Positions 23,234-34,095 of a stretch of DNA of 64,000 nucleotides are shown here, piece by piece. Position 1 is the first letter of the stretch; each line of letters opens with the position of its first letter. The stretch covers positions 234,299,512 through 234,363,511 of the forward strand of contig CM060846.1 of the NCBI GenBank assembly GCA_030762175.1, in the 5' to 3' direction. The notes under the pieces are model-generated. The model searched no databases. It was not told the origin of the DNA and worked only from the letters and a program-made list of their open reading frames with translations. The position numbers were made by a program, and so were the translations under genes. This stretch comes from Metallyticus violacea (taxonomy: Eukaryota > Arthropoda > Insecta > Mantodea > Metallyticidae).

Positions 23234-24512
23234 CGAGGGTCACTTTGAAAGTTTTGAGATGAGGAAAAGTGAATGTTGACCCACTTAAAAGGAATGTGAC
23301 ATCATATGATAGACTTATCCCTTACGAGTAAAACGATAATGACCCTCCCCACTCCTACATTCCAGATTGTCAGAATAAACAGACCCTCCCGAGCACAGTA
23401 AGCCAGTCGTTGCCACGTAGCTCAAGAGAGAGCATTTTTCAGCTACGATTCTTTATGATTTCAATGGTTTAAATGAGTCCCAAAGGCTTGAACCCCTGTA
23501 ACAGACTTTTGGGGACCTTGCTCCATCTAGGGCTACAGTTTTTCACTGGTTTGCAGCCCCCTTTTGGTGCCTCAGCAGTAAAACGGACGTTAAATACTAT
23601 TAAAAATGGTTTGCAGAATTTAAAAGCGGCCGATGAAAGAAAAGTGGTTGTCGGGAAATGACAGTGACTGAGGAAAACTTTGTCGCCGTGGAAAAAATGA
23701 TAGGCGAAAAAATCGGTAACTTTAGGGAGACCAAGACAGCCTGCCAGATTAGATCGCTAGCAGTATCAAAAATTCCTGCTGGATCATCTTCGTGTCAGAC
23801 AGTTTTTTCCCTTCGGGTGCCCCACAATTTGACAGAGGCACAAAAGCGCACCGTGTTGAATGGAGTGAAGGAATGCTGATGAGATTCGAAGGAGGGAACT
23901 CAAAGCATAGTTCTGATGTCATCACCGGTGATGAAACATGGTTTTACCTATTTGAACGGAGACCAAATTACAGTTGGCAGTTTGGATCTTTCTAGATGAC
24001 GATCCAACAACGAAAGTGAAGAGGGGCCGAAGTGTTGGGAAGAAAATGGTGGTCACATTTTTTCAAATTGGACAAAATTTCTCTGGAGGAGCAAAGAGTG
24101 ATTCTGCTCAGTGGTACACCACAGTGTGCCTATCGAAGGTTTTCGACAAGTTCCGAGATCGTCGTCCAAGTACAGGACTGAGGGGGATCCTACTTCGCCA
24201 CGACAACGCCTCCGCTCACACGGCAAACATCACCATCCAGCTTCTGGAGTTCTCTGAGGTCAGACTCATCCTCCCTAAAGTCTCTTCCCAGAGGTAAAAA
24301 ATCGCATGCAAGGAAAGTGATTTTCCAGCCCTGAAAACGCTGTGGCTGCATATGAAAATTAACTTTTCACCCGCTAAGGAAAAATAGTGGTGATTTGATA
24401 TGTGGTTTTTGAGGATAATAAAGTGTATAGAATGTGGTGAAGAATACTTTGAAAACAGTAGGAGTACCTACTCCCAATTTGAAGTGTTTTTACAATTTCA
24501 TAGTAACCCTCA
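23234..24512 (+). mobile_element. full-length mariner transposon, inactive
   Basis: Inverted ends CGAGGGTCACTTTGAAAG (23234) and, reversed, TGAGGGTTACTATGAAAT (24512) are each bounded by TA, the mariner target. The length of about 1.28 kb is normal for the family. The transposase reads on the plus strand through several frameshifts. It begins with an N-terminal helix-turn-helix piece (SRATVFHWF near 23530), then VTEENFVAVEKMIGEKI and VPHNLTEAQKRT. The catalytic box VITGDETWFYLF is near 23925 and LLRHDNASAHTA near 24195. The third catalytic box is missing: the sequence jumps from the SEVRLI...HPP region to LFPEVKNRM, losing about ten codons that include the last aspartate. The C-terminus KCIECGEEYFEN is near 24425. 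A SINE tail is inserted at 23557. Confidence 0.9.
23557..23606 (+). mobile_element. 50-bp SINE-A 3' tail inserted in mariner
   Basis: The segment CCCCCTTTTGGTGCCTCAGC through GACGTTAAATACTATTAAAAA is the extreme 3' end of SINE-A. The host sequence TGGTTTGCAG is duplicated exactly at 23547-23556 and 23607-23616. Removing one copy and the insert restores the ordinary mariner reading VFHWFAEFKSGR. It is a severely 5'-truncated insertion of the LINE type. Confidence 0.9.
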
Positions 24513-25079
24513 TAACAGAGAAATGGACAAAACGTGTGCGTTGTTACTTTGTGTGTCCAAATTTCGGAACGTACACACAGACTCAGAGATTGTGTTTATA
24601 ATGTGTGGATATTCTAGAGTTCAGTTTCAAAAATGCTACACTTCTGTCGGCAGTGTTTAGATAATGGGTCCAGATGTGTAACTGATTCATCTATGCAGAG
24701 AACTCAAAAAACCAAAGCATGCTTTTGGAACTCGAACCAGTTAACGAGAGCTGCAACAAATGTTGGGCCTAATTATTTTTCTTCCCATTTAACTGCTCCC
24801 TCACCGCGTTCATTATTAGCACTTGCGAGTCAATGTCTGGGTTTGTCTCGGGGAACTAACTACTTCTGAACTCACTGAATGGGTGGTCAGCCTAACATCA
24901 GAGCTGCCTCAAAGACACGACAAGCACAGAAATAGAGAAGTACGCAGAACACGCGCACACACACGCACGCGCAGATGAAATGGGGGTGAATGACGAAATT
25001 GGAGCTGAACCCTTGGCAAAGAAATAATAACCCGGAATTTACCATTTCTGAAAATGGACCAGAAAAAACACACTCAGAT
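24513..25079. other. gene-free sequence
   Basis: No gene seen. A short alternating CACA/CGCA patch lies near 24952-24974. Confidence 0.5.
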
Positions 25080-25735
25080 TATCGACCGGTTATCGGACTG
25101 TCAGAGGAACCACCGTGGGTGGCCGAGGGTGTTTAGGTGCGACTCGTGAGCGGGAGGTCTGCAGTTCTATTCCCACCAGGATCGTCCTGCTTATAAATCA
25201 CAAATGCCGGAACGGTAATGTAAAGTTAAGCAGATTCCTCCCTTATAAAAAATCCTTTCCCTTTATCATTTCATCTCATGTATCACCAATGTCCATCACC
25301 TGTGATGCCTCAGTGGTTAAAAGGGGCGTTAAACACTACTTAAAAACAGTCAGAGATGTCGTGAAGTTACCATAATAGTTGTAAGATGTCATGCTTGAGA
25401 TGGCGCGTTATAAAGTTTAAGTGTAATAATTGTTTGTGACTTCATGTAAATAAACCAGTGTTATCGTTTTCTACAAAATGAACAAAACTGAAATACGAGC
25501 TGTGTTAAAGTACTTTGTTTTGAAGGGTTTAACCCCAACAGAAACACAAAAGGAGTTCGATTGCGCATTAAAGGATTCTTCCCTTTCGTTTTTGACGGTT
25601 CAAAATGGGCAGGGTCCAATTTAAGCTTGGTTGTCATCATTTAAGGTGATGAGTGTTCAGGGCATCCCTAAACTGGTGCAACACATGAGATTGTGACAAA
25701 AATACACAATGCGGTATACTCAATGATTGCCAATT
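25080..25735 (+). mobile_element. mariner 5' fragment split by a SINE
   Basis: Same subfamily as the element at 36.9 kb. Outside the SINE, GGTTATCGGACT then ATGTCGTGAAGTTACCATAA matches the 5' end of that copy. An ATG at 25478 opens MNKTEIRAVLKYFVLKGLTP, then TETQKEFDCALKDSS, the mariner N-terminal helix-turn-helix. Further on, HEIVTKIHNAV-like sequence is readable near 25680 and then homology stops. Frameshifts and stops begin soon after residue 45. The catalytic domain and 3' end are absent. Confidence 0.85.
25107..25348 (+). mobile_element. SINE-A copy inside mariner
   Basis: tRNA-like head ACCGTGGGTGGCCGAGG to the degenerate box B AGTTCTATTCCCACCAGG, then a shortened middle. The typical end, GATGCCTCAGTGGTTAAAAG, continues to GGCGTTAAACAC and A-rich sequence. 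The host heptamer GTCAGAG is duplicated at 25100-25106 and 25349-25355. Most of the region between the head and TCCTGCTTATAAATC has lost the GACTGAGG block present in other copies. Confidence 0.85.
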
Positions 25736-26685
25736 GAATATTTTCTTCTTCATACTGTTTCTTTAATGTATGTACATATATGTATAGTAGTGTAAGAGTA
25801 TGAAGAGGAAAATGTTTTTCGATCAACATAGGCACGCCTCTTATTTCTGGTCGAACATTGTTGCTTACGAGAATGAGTGACTCTCGAGTCAAACACTCTT
25901 TCGTGAGTTACCGTTGGCGACCCCTTCGTGCCTCTTCTGCTCTTCTGCTTGCCAACAGTGAGCAAGTCATCAAGCTACCGAGAGACAAGCGAGACTGAAA
26001 ACGTACTTGACTGGTTTTAATGGCCGACAAAATAATTATACATAATATCAAAAACATTCAAATTCTTGCGTAGTATATTTTTCAGTGCTAATGATAACGT
26101 ATGTATTACCTGATTACTTTACGTTTGTCAATTTTAATGGGAACTATTTACAGCAGGTTATCACCGTTGGGATGATCATCAAAAGGCAAACATACAGAAA
26201 GAACGTTAACATGCTCCATTGTTAATGGACACAAACAAAATAAAGCTATCATCAATTACGGTGCAACAGATAGAACCCCCTTTCCTCCTTTTCGTTGTGG
26301 GCGGCGCTGGATTCTATACAAGGATAATCCCTTCCTTGGCCCTCGGCAAACGTAAAATGGAAAATAAATAAAAAATGCTATGTTAACATCTTGATAACTA
26401 GCAGCTATATAAGACATAGTATCCCTTGATTTTATTTTCTAGTATATTGCTCGTCATTATTATGCCCTTGCAGATAGTGCATACCTAAGTACTCTTACAG
26501 TTACCGAAAGTCAGCAACATTGCATTCAAAACTGGACTTTAATACTAATATTAACGTCAACAATTCATCTATGCTCTAACCCTTCACTAACTATTTCCTT
26601 TGTTTTAAAATAGTATTTTTGCCATAATTTACTGAACTGTTGATGCAACTTCTACATACAAAATGGAATTACCCATAACCCATAC
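25736..26685. other. gene-free sequence
   Basis: No coding homology. The two overlapping minus-strand frames at 25668-25965 have no known motif. Confidence 0.45.
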
Positions 26686-26689
26686 ATCT

Positions 26690-28014
26690 CAGTATCTTTC
26701 CTCAACCGGGAACACAAGGTTGATCACCGTCATCGGAAATAGTTGTCGATGTTTCAGGATGTCTTCCTGAGTCATCATCTCTTCTTCTTTCTTCTTGTAT
26801 AATTTCTGTCTTAACTATTTCCTCTAAGTTCCCATCGTATTTCATTAACAAATCGTCCATAACAGATTTTCTTCTTAACGAATGGATCCTTGGTTACTTC
26901 CCTACATTTAGTATTCTGGTTACATTGTTGCCTTATTATAGTTTTATAATCTTCCAATAAAACTCTAGATACCTCATCTATAATATCCTGTATAGTTTTA
27001 TAATATATTTATTTCTTAATAAACTCCTCTCATTCTTTCCTGCTAGAATTCTTTTTCCTTCATAGACGACATATTGTGATCTGAAACATTCGTATGTAAC
27101 ATGTTCAGGTGTAACATTTGTCCCACATATTTTACAATATTACCACTGGACTTTTCCAATATATTAATATATTATTTATACGTCTTATCTCCAGTTACAT
27201 ATTGTAAAATTCCATTTGTATATCTTAGTAGTAGTCTTTGTAGTCTTTGTTGTACATTTAGAAAAGCCATGCAATTTGCTTTGTTCTTCTTTAATGTCTC
27301 ATTCGTTTTGCCACTGCTGGTGTAATGCTCCTTTTATTTCTCACCTGCCTATACATTCCATTCCAATTATTTTTCTCTCTTTAATTATTTCATTATTTTT
27401 CAGCAAATATAATGTGCCTCTCAACCTTACTGTTACATTAATCGTCCAAATCCACATTATAATCTGTAGTGCTAATATTGGTGTTGTGCACATTGCACCT
27501 ATAAACCTTTTTCCTCTGTGAGTTTCTAAGCAATTGTTTAACTTGAATCTGCCTTGCCTTACATGCTCTTACACCTGCGCCGTATCGTCACGCATCCCGG
27601 TGTCGTACATTTTAGTAGCATTTAAATGTACTCTTTAATATTCTCTTTCTTACAGCAGCTAATTTAATCATTATTATTTTCTGCCATATTCCCAACTTTC
27701 TATGTGCTGTGTATAATTTATATTGTCGTTTGATTGTATACCTAAGTATACGCCACCCTTTTATTTTAACTATCGAGCTCTTTTAAAATGTCCATAAAGC
27801 ATCCTGTATGCCAATTTAGCCGGTGCCATCTCTAAATCAACTTCTTCAATTTCTGAATGACTACGGTTGATTTCTGTTCTAATTTTCTTCTACTATCCCC
27901 TTTAATGGGAATCATCATGTCATCCGCATGGGGCATAATTTCTATGTTTGCATCACATTGTATATTTTTCAAGTATCGCTGTTTACAGTAATGTGATGTA
28001 ACTATACAATGCAT
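26690..28014 (-). pseudogene. R1-like non-LTR retrotransposon, 3' half of ORF2
   Basis: Read from 28014 downwards, the first open stretch contains IMPHADDMMIPIKGDSRRKL. This is the reverse-transcriptase active-site box (family pattern YADD, here HADD) followed by GDSRxxLE, characteristic of R1/I-group LINEs. Frameshifted continuation gives EMAPAKLAYRML and IKLAAVRKRIL-like blocks of the thumb region. Near 27145-27080 comes CKICGTNVTPEHVTYEC, the C-terminal CCHC zinc knuckle. The endonuclease and most of the polymerase fingers and palm upstream are absent, as expected for a 5'-truncated copy. The many stops show that it is old. The 3' end after about 26750 is not sharply defined. Confidence 0.75.
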
Positions 28015-28187
28015 TCGACTCTGCCGCTCGTGTCACTTCCCGATCACCAATGTTATCTTCTCAATAACTACATCCCTCGCTCAGCTCAAACTGGTAATTT
28101 GTCATTGAGTGCAAACCCAACATGTGAGTCCTTCTTTATACTTCACTACTCCTCCAGTCACCCTAAACACTTAGTGCTGGTGGTATG

Positions 28188-28473
28188 AATGAATGAATGA
28201 ATGAATGAATGAATAGTGTTTAACGCCCGTTTTTGCTACAGAGGCACCACAGGCGATGGGCACTGATGATACGTGAGACGAAATGATATATTTGGAAAGG
28301 ATATATTTTTAAGGAAGGAAACGTAAGTTTAGGGTACCTCCCCGGCATTTGCCATTTATGAAGACTGAGGAAAACCTGGAAAAAACCTCAGTCAGGGAGG
28401 ACGGTCCTGGCGGTATTTGAACCCAGACCTCCCGCTCAGGAGTCCGCGTCTTAACGACCTCGGCTACCCGTTT
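28188..28473 (-). mobile_element. SINE-A, full copy with ATTC tail
   Basis: On the minus strand it runs from AAACGGGTAGCCGAGGTCG (box A) through GGTTCAAATACCGCCAGGAC (box B), CCTCCCTGACTGAGG and ATAAATGGCAAATGCCGGGG, to GGGCGTTAAACACTATTC. It ends in about six ATTC units. GGTGGTATG at 28179-28187 and GGTGGCATG at 28474-28482 are the target-site duplication with one change. This is the best reference copy for the family in the window. Confidence 0.9.
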
Positions 28474-28482
28474 GGTGGCATG

Positions 28483-29560
28483 TAATTGAAGTATTCATCA
28501 ACCCGTACCCATTGTTGATTTCAGTCATTTGGCGCACAATATTTCAATTCTGTTTAGAGGGCATAATTGAGTGTAATAAATATTCACTCCTTTAACACAA
28601 GTGTGTATCAAAGTTACTGTTCGATTAGGCATGCTTTAATTATTTTTACGTAATCCATTAGTAAAAGACATTTTAACAGCTTACCAGATCATAAGATGTA
28701 AAAGCCCTCAAAATATTTTCATGCAAAGGTTAAAAAGTATTTTCCAAATATTACTCAGCAGATGAATTTATGCAAGGGGATAAAATGTTTAAAATCTATC
28801 ACTTTTAAAATGAAGCGTTTACAGCAAATACGAGAAATATAAATACTAGGGCAATGTAATGGAGAATGTAAATATTTTACTGCCTACGTGTAAACCTTAG
28901 TATAAATGGAGGATAACTAGGCACATAGACACGCCATCATACAAAACTCGGGGGCGAGGTTTTGCATGCACTCGTCACGCCTGCCTGATATCTATTAACT
29001 ATTATGGAGAACGTGTAGTATGAAACTCTGAAATATGAAAGTGAACCGACTAAATAAAGTTAAAAATGACATTCTAAAGTGAGTTTTAGCAATAGAGCGA
29101 AATCTTTGGGGTTTACGTGAATTTGGGCATTTTGAAGATGTCATTCATTGCAGAATTAAAATGATTAAGTACTGGTTACAAATAACAAAAGAATAACAAA
29201 ATTAATGACTTTCTGCTACAAACAACAGATTAGCAAAAATAATTGGTAGCGGGAATTAAAAGAAGTTTAGAGGGCATTGGGATGGGATGAGTTTGGGAAA
29301 AGGAAGCAAAGAATTGTAATTATGTTTGAAAGAAAGTACAATAAACTCTTAAACCAACAGAATATTGGGCGAATGCAGAGATAAAATTACCCAAGGTTAG
29401 GCAAGGAACTCTAAAATCAGATGGGATAAAGAAGTATACATACTGAAAGAAAGAACGACCGCATTATTGGATGAAAAATTATGAATAATATAAATGATAA
29501 CGGATTTCAGAGGAAGAAGACACTAGTACTCCCTACAGCAAGCCTGCAGGTAGATTGCAG
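28483..29560. other. gene-free sequence
   Basis: AT-rich, no coding homology detected. Confidence 0.5.
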
Positions 29561-29561
29561 C

Positions 29562-29640
29562 TGTGGCCGAGAGGCTTGAATGCCTCAAATGGAATGTGAT
29601 GAGGTAAACTATGCAAATTCGATTCTCACATTTTTTACAC
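29562..29640 (+). other. tRNA-Ser-like sequence, probably a SINE head or pseudogene
   Basis: GCAGCTGTGGCCGAGAGGC is a good serine/leucine-type box A, and AAATTCGATTCTCAC stands in the box B position after a long variable-arm-like stretch. The D arm and acceptor stem do not pair properly, so this is not a functional tRNA gene. It lies 40 bases upstream of a Tc1 pseudogene. Confidence 0.4.
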
Positions 29641-29678
29641 GAAGCTGCAGTGTCGTTATCATTTAATGAGGCAATGAA

Positions 29679-30010
29679 CGTGTATACCGATCACGTGGTC
29701 ATCCATATCATCAATTTGCTACTGGTGCTCAAAGTAGTTGCGTAGACCTCTCATGTTGGGGCTGGATTTCTTTCGACGGTGCTGAACATCTTGCAAGAAT
29801 ACGTGGAAGGTTAAAGAGTTTGATCTTCCGTGACATTTTGGAATTAATTGTAGTCCCATCCACCAGATAAAGGTATCCCAATGGAAGAAACCTGTTCCTG
29901 TTGGAAACCGCAGTTTCACAAGTTAAGGATAGTTTAGTGTTGGTCTGATAGGCAAAAGGATATCTAACTGATGCCTCACCCTTACCTCTATTCAGAACGT
30001 TTGTCTAAAA
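29679..30010 (+). pseudogene. Tc1-family transposase fragment
   Basis: One frame from 29679 to 29948 reads RVYRSRGHPYHQF, then DLSCWGWISFDGAEHLARIR, GRLKSL and, after a TAA at 29868, RYPNGRNLFLLE. The pattern SCWGWIS.DG...RI.GRLNS...RYPNG is the central part of the Tc1 catalytic domain. The second catalytic box, expected right after NLFL, has decayed (LETAVSQVKD). Another frame continues DRQKDI.LMPHPYLYSE. The first catalytic aspartate region and the DNA-binding domain are not present. Confidence 0.75.
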
Positions 30011-31088
30011 ATAAAGAGCACTCTTCGAAATTCCCGTTTCTTATTTCCCAGGACAACTGCCGATCTATGACGCAGGGTTGAAGGTGCTTGAAATTCCCTC
30101 GCAGAAAGGCGAAATTATTTTCGCCGGCTGATAGACTCCAATCTGAGAAGAATTAACAAACTTTTGGAGAACGAAGGATATTGGATTGATAATCATTTTT
30201 TATTTTAAATGGAAACGGAATTGTGTTTCAAATGTAGATATTTATTATTTTAGTTCAAAGTAAAAAGGTCTAAGTATTAACAAACATTTTAAATATATAA
30301 GCATTAAAACTTCCTCTAATATCTAAAAACAAACTCTATACTAACTTACTGGTTATGCAAACGACGGAATAATTAAAAGTGTAGAAATTGTGCGAGAATG
30401 GAAATCACACTACCTTATACATATCATCTAGTAAGTAATGCCTTTAACCCCTCGGACGCTTTTAGGTTGGGATGTCAAGACTATTCTTTTTGGTACGCTA
30501 TCACATTAGAAAACGGCTGCTGACTATTTCGTTTAATTAGTAAAAATCCAATAATTCATTACATTTCTGGTTTTAATGAAGAAAGTGGTAAACTTCTATC
30601 ATTTTTATGAAGAAACTAATGCTTCATTTAAGGTTAATTTATGTCCATACTACTCGCAAGCACTTGTAATGTGCTGTAATAACATTGCTTATAGGAGCTG
30701 CTGCGACTTCGGTTATGTTCGGAAGCACGAAGTGATGTTTGTTTCGGATAAGCGGCCAATCATTAGTTGATATATTTCAAGAGTTTTCAAAAATAGACCG
30801 GATCTAGCGTGGACTAAATTGGGAGAATGGAAGCCGGCAAAAATAACAAACAAGGGTGGGCAATGAATATATGTTTTTGTGGAAACAAAGAAAATTGGCA
30901 ACACATTCCAATGAACTGCCCAGCAACCAATAGTGAAAGTTAACTATGCTGAGAGCTAAGTTTACTGAGTAGAATACGGATAGGTAAGCATGTTTGGATC
31001 TGTTTGTACAGGAAGACAAATGGCCAAATCTTGTTATATTCTAGGTAAAGTGCGTGGAGTGCTCTCTTTGAGTCTGAATATGTGTGTA
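30011..31088. other. gene-free sequence
   Basis: No recognisable gene; short frames near 30.6-31.2 kb lack motifs. Confidence 0.5.
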
Positions 31089-31090
31089 TA

Positions 31091-32709
31091 CAGAGTGATC
31101 AAAATTAATAGCGCAAAGTGAAACAGTTGAAAATATACGATAATAGAAGCAAAAATGTTCCAGTAAACTTAGGTCCTCAAACAAGTCGCGTGTGAGATTT
31201 ATGTGGTTATGAACAACCTCTGACTTCATTCGTTGTACACATCATATGCGTCACTTGCGCATTTAGAAGCGGTCCGCGATGTGCTCGTTATTTACAAAAC
31301 TGAACATTGTTAACAGGGGGTGTTGTTATCAAATCATACAGGCCAGGCAATGAGTACAGTCCACAGTCGTAGCAGTCAGATCACTTGTCTGAACAGTGTC
31401 AGGTGTGCTGAACTAAGTAGTCGAAATGGAACCGTACAGCAACTCAGAGTATGCACTCATGCATTTCGTCTATGGTAGGGCTAACGGCAATGCACGAGAA
31501 ACTGCCTGTTTGACTGATCGAAGACGCCCCGAAAGTCGCACATTTACAAGAATCCATTAGTGCCTCAGAGAACAGGGCAGTTTCGTATGTGACAGGGGAG
31601 CAGGAAGGCCTGTACGCAATACGCCTGAAGTTGAGGATACGGTGTTGGAAACAGTAAAATTCTCTCCAGGAACTCAAAGAAAAAAATTGCTACACAAGTG
31701 CCTGTAATAAGCCACAGTAGTGTATGGAGAATTTTACATCGCAATTCACTGTGCTCTTGTCACCTCCAAAGAGTTCAATGTCTCGGTGATCCGGACCTTG
31801 TTCCCAGAGTGAACTTTTGTCACTGGATACAACAACAGGCTGTAGTTTTAGAGGTAACACTTTATTTACGGACGAAGCGGAGTTCACACGCGATGGTATT
31901 TTTAATTATATTAATTCACATTTTTTGATGCGAAGTAAACCCACATACTGTTCATGAGTCAAAGTTTCTCATTGAATGTGTGGTTAGGGTTACTAGGTGA
32001 TCGTCTCACTGGGCCATACATTCTTCCAAGAAATCTCAATAAACCGAGGTACCTTTGGTTTCTGCGGAGGAATCATCCAGAATTACTTGAGGATGTTCCC
32101 CTTGAACAACGTCGGAGTATGTGGTACATGCATGATGGAGCACTGATACATTTTGCTGCTACTGTAAGAAGACATACAACGCGGAGATATGGTCCAAGAT
32201 GGGTAGGTCGAGTGAGGCCTATACCTTGGCCTCCACGATCACCTCAATTCTTTGGATGTTTCTGTTTGGGGTCACGTCAACAGGGTAGTGTACAGCAATC
32301 TCGTTGATACGGTTAAAGTAATGAAGCAGAGAATTGTACATACGTGTCAAGAATTCCGAGATGATCCGGGGGTGTTTGAAAGAATTCGAAACTCACTGCA
32401 GAGACGAGATGCAAGGACGACACTTTGACACCTCCATTAACAGTTTACAGTGCATAACATGTAACATACTAAAGTGGAATTGTATTCCTTGTTAAGTTAA
32501 GCTATGAGTGAAATTTGAGCCTATTAGAATGGAAATTAAACTAAAATTCTACTTTTAAAATTCATTTCTACTAATGAGGACTACGTTTCTAAATGAGGTC
32601 AGTGGCGGCTTGTAACCACACATTTTCAATTATCTCACAAATCTTCAATGGAACTTTTTGCTTCTATTATCGTATACTTTCAACCGTTTCAGTTTGCGCC
32701 ATTAATTTT
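31091..32709 (+). mobile_element. IS630/Tc1-like element with long inverted repeats
   Basis: The left end starts CAGAGTGATCAAAATTAATA after TA at 31089-31090. Left 31101-31160 and right 32650-32709 are inverted repeats of about 60 bases. Both read (outside to inside) AAAATTAAT, GCGCAAA, TGAAAC, GTTGAAA, TATACGATAATAGAAGCAAA and GTTCC, with a handful of differences. The right end lacks the outermost ten bases and runs into an AT-rich palindrome. The interior carries one transposase pseudogene. Confidence 0.9.
31426..32428 (+). pseudogene. IS630/Tc1-like transposase, broken
   Basis: Starts MEPYSNSEYALMHFVYGRAN (ATG 31426), the usual N-terminus of this insect transposase group. The helix-turn-helix part follows in other frames (HSSVWRILHRNSL near 31720). 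The first catalytic box LFTDEAEFTRDG is near 31870, then LLGDRLTGPYILP. LEDVPLEQRRSMWYMHDGA gives the second aspartate near 32135. The third box should be SPD; it reads WPPRSPQF and then shifts frame to LDVSVWGHVNRVVYS, so the last catalytic aspartate is lost. The C-terminal MQGRHFD is near 32410 in yet another frame. Many shifts and stops show that it is inactive. Confidence 0.85.
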
Positions 32710-32795
32710 ATATATAATTAAATATATTGTTTATATATTATATATTATTTATATATTAAATATATAAATAATTATATAATTATATAATTAAAATA
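32703..32795. repeat. AT-only self-complementary block
   Basis: Almost pure A/T, built of overlapping TATATATTA and TTATATAATT units that can fold back on each other. It begins within the right inverted repeat of the neighbouring transposon. Confidence 0.7.
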
Positions 32796-33833
32796 ACAAG
32801 TAGAGAAGCAGGCATAAATAAAACATTTAAATAGTCACGCAATTTTTGCTGTATTTCAAACTACTCTGTTCTTCTTTAAAGGTAGAAGACTTTGTTGCTG
32901 CTTTTATAGCTGTACTATATTGAGATTCCTATATTAATTATACGAGTTAAATAATATATTAATTATAGCCACACATGCAAAACGTTGGGCTGACGACAGT
33001 ACTTCCAGTTTATTTGTACTTCTATCCAAGGGAAAGCGGTTTAATCACAGATAATGCTGTTACATGATATAGAACCTTACCCGTGCTTTAGTACAAATCT
33101 TACAAATCTGGAATAAAGAGGACTACAGCTATTAACAAATAAACAAGAGAAAATATGGTAAAACTTTCAGAACGATTTTCATCTCCTATATACAGCAAAT
33201 GTCCTTATCATCAGAAAGTGTACGTTGTACCCAGATAAATTTCCTAATTAAATTCCCTAATATGAGAGAAAATCGCTCGGCTGTAAGTAAATAACATCTC
33301 TTTTGATAAAATATTAACAAAATCAACGCTTTATGATATTGAATATGTGAATAAACCAGCACTTAAAATATTATTGTTAAGAAGTTTCTATGTACGAATA
33401 TAACATATACTTTTATAATTTCACTTCAACCTAAAAGTAATTTTACATGAGTTTGTTTATGTGCAAAGCAAGTGAGAAGCACAAATTTGAAAACAGTGCA
33501 ATCATGGAATTCTATAAGCCCACGAAAAAATAACCGGGGTAGTACTTAGGCGGTTGGAAAGGGGTTTTTTTTTAAAGCTTTAAGTTTACTGCAGTGGAGC
33601 TTTCCCTCTTCCCCGCCTTGAGTGCTTCCCGGCCTTTACGTACGCCTAGACATCATCGAAAGGGTTGATGAACTTCAGAATAGTGACGTCAGTATAGCCT
33701 CGCTTGAGTTCTACTTCGATGACTCTAGAGATAATGATGGGAGCTATTACTGAAAGTAATTAAATGTTTTAAAAATGCTTTTTGCATAAAATGAAAACAA
33801 TAATGTATGTACTGTGATTGTCAAGTACAACTG
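32796..33833. other. gene-free sequence
   Basis: No gene recognised. A 38-codon open stretch around 33645-33755 (less AT-rich, RLDIIERVDELQNSDVS) has no known relative. Confidence 0.45.
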
Positions 33834-34084
33834 AACCTCATGGGTGACAGAGATCATTAAGGCGTAGACGCTTAAGCGGGAGGTCTGGGGTTCCATACCC
33901 ACTAGGACCGTCCTCCCTGACTGAGGCTTTTTACAGGTTTTCCTCAGTTCTCATAAATGGAAAATGCCAGCGAGGTACCCTAAATGTAGACCTGGAACGC
34001 TTCCTTCCTTAAAAAAATGCTTGCCCAGTTTACCATTTCATATATCAGCAGTGTACACCGCCTGTGATGACTCAGTAGTTAAAA
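33834..34084 (+). mobile_element. SINE-A copy with target-site duplication
   Basis: Diverged head (CTCATGGGTGACAGAGATC, box B GGGGTTCCATACCCACTAGG), then CCTCCCTGACTGAGG, AAATGCCAGCGAGGTACCC and the end GACTCAGTAGTTAAAAA. AAGTACAACTG (33823-33833) and AAGTACTACTG (34085-34095) form the duplication, with one change. The GGGCGTTAAAC end is missing, so the insert stops a little early. Confidence 0.85.
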
Positions 34085-34095
34085 AAGTACTACTG

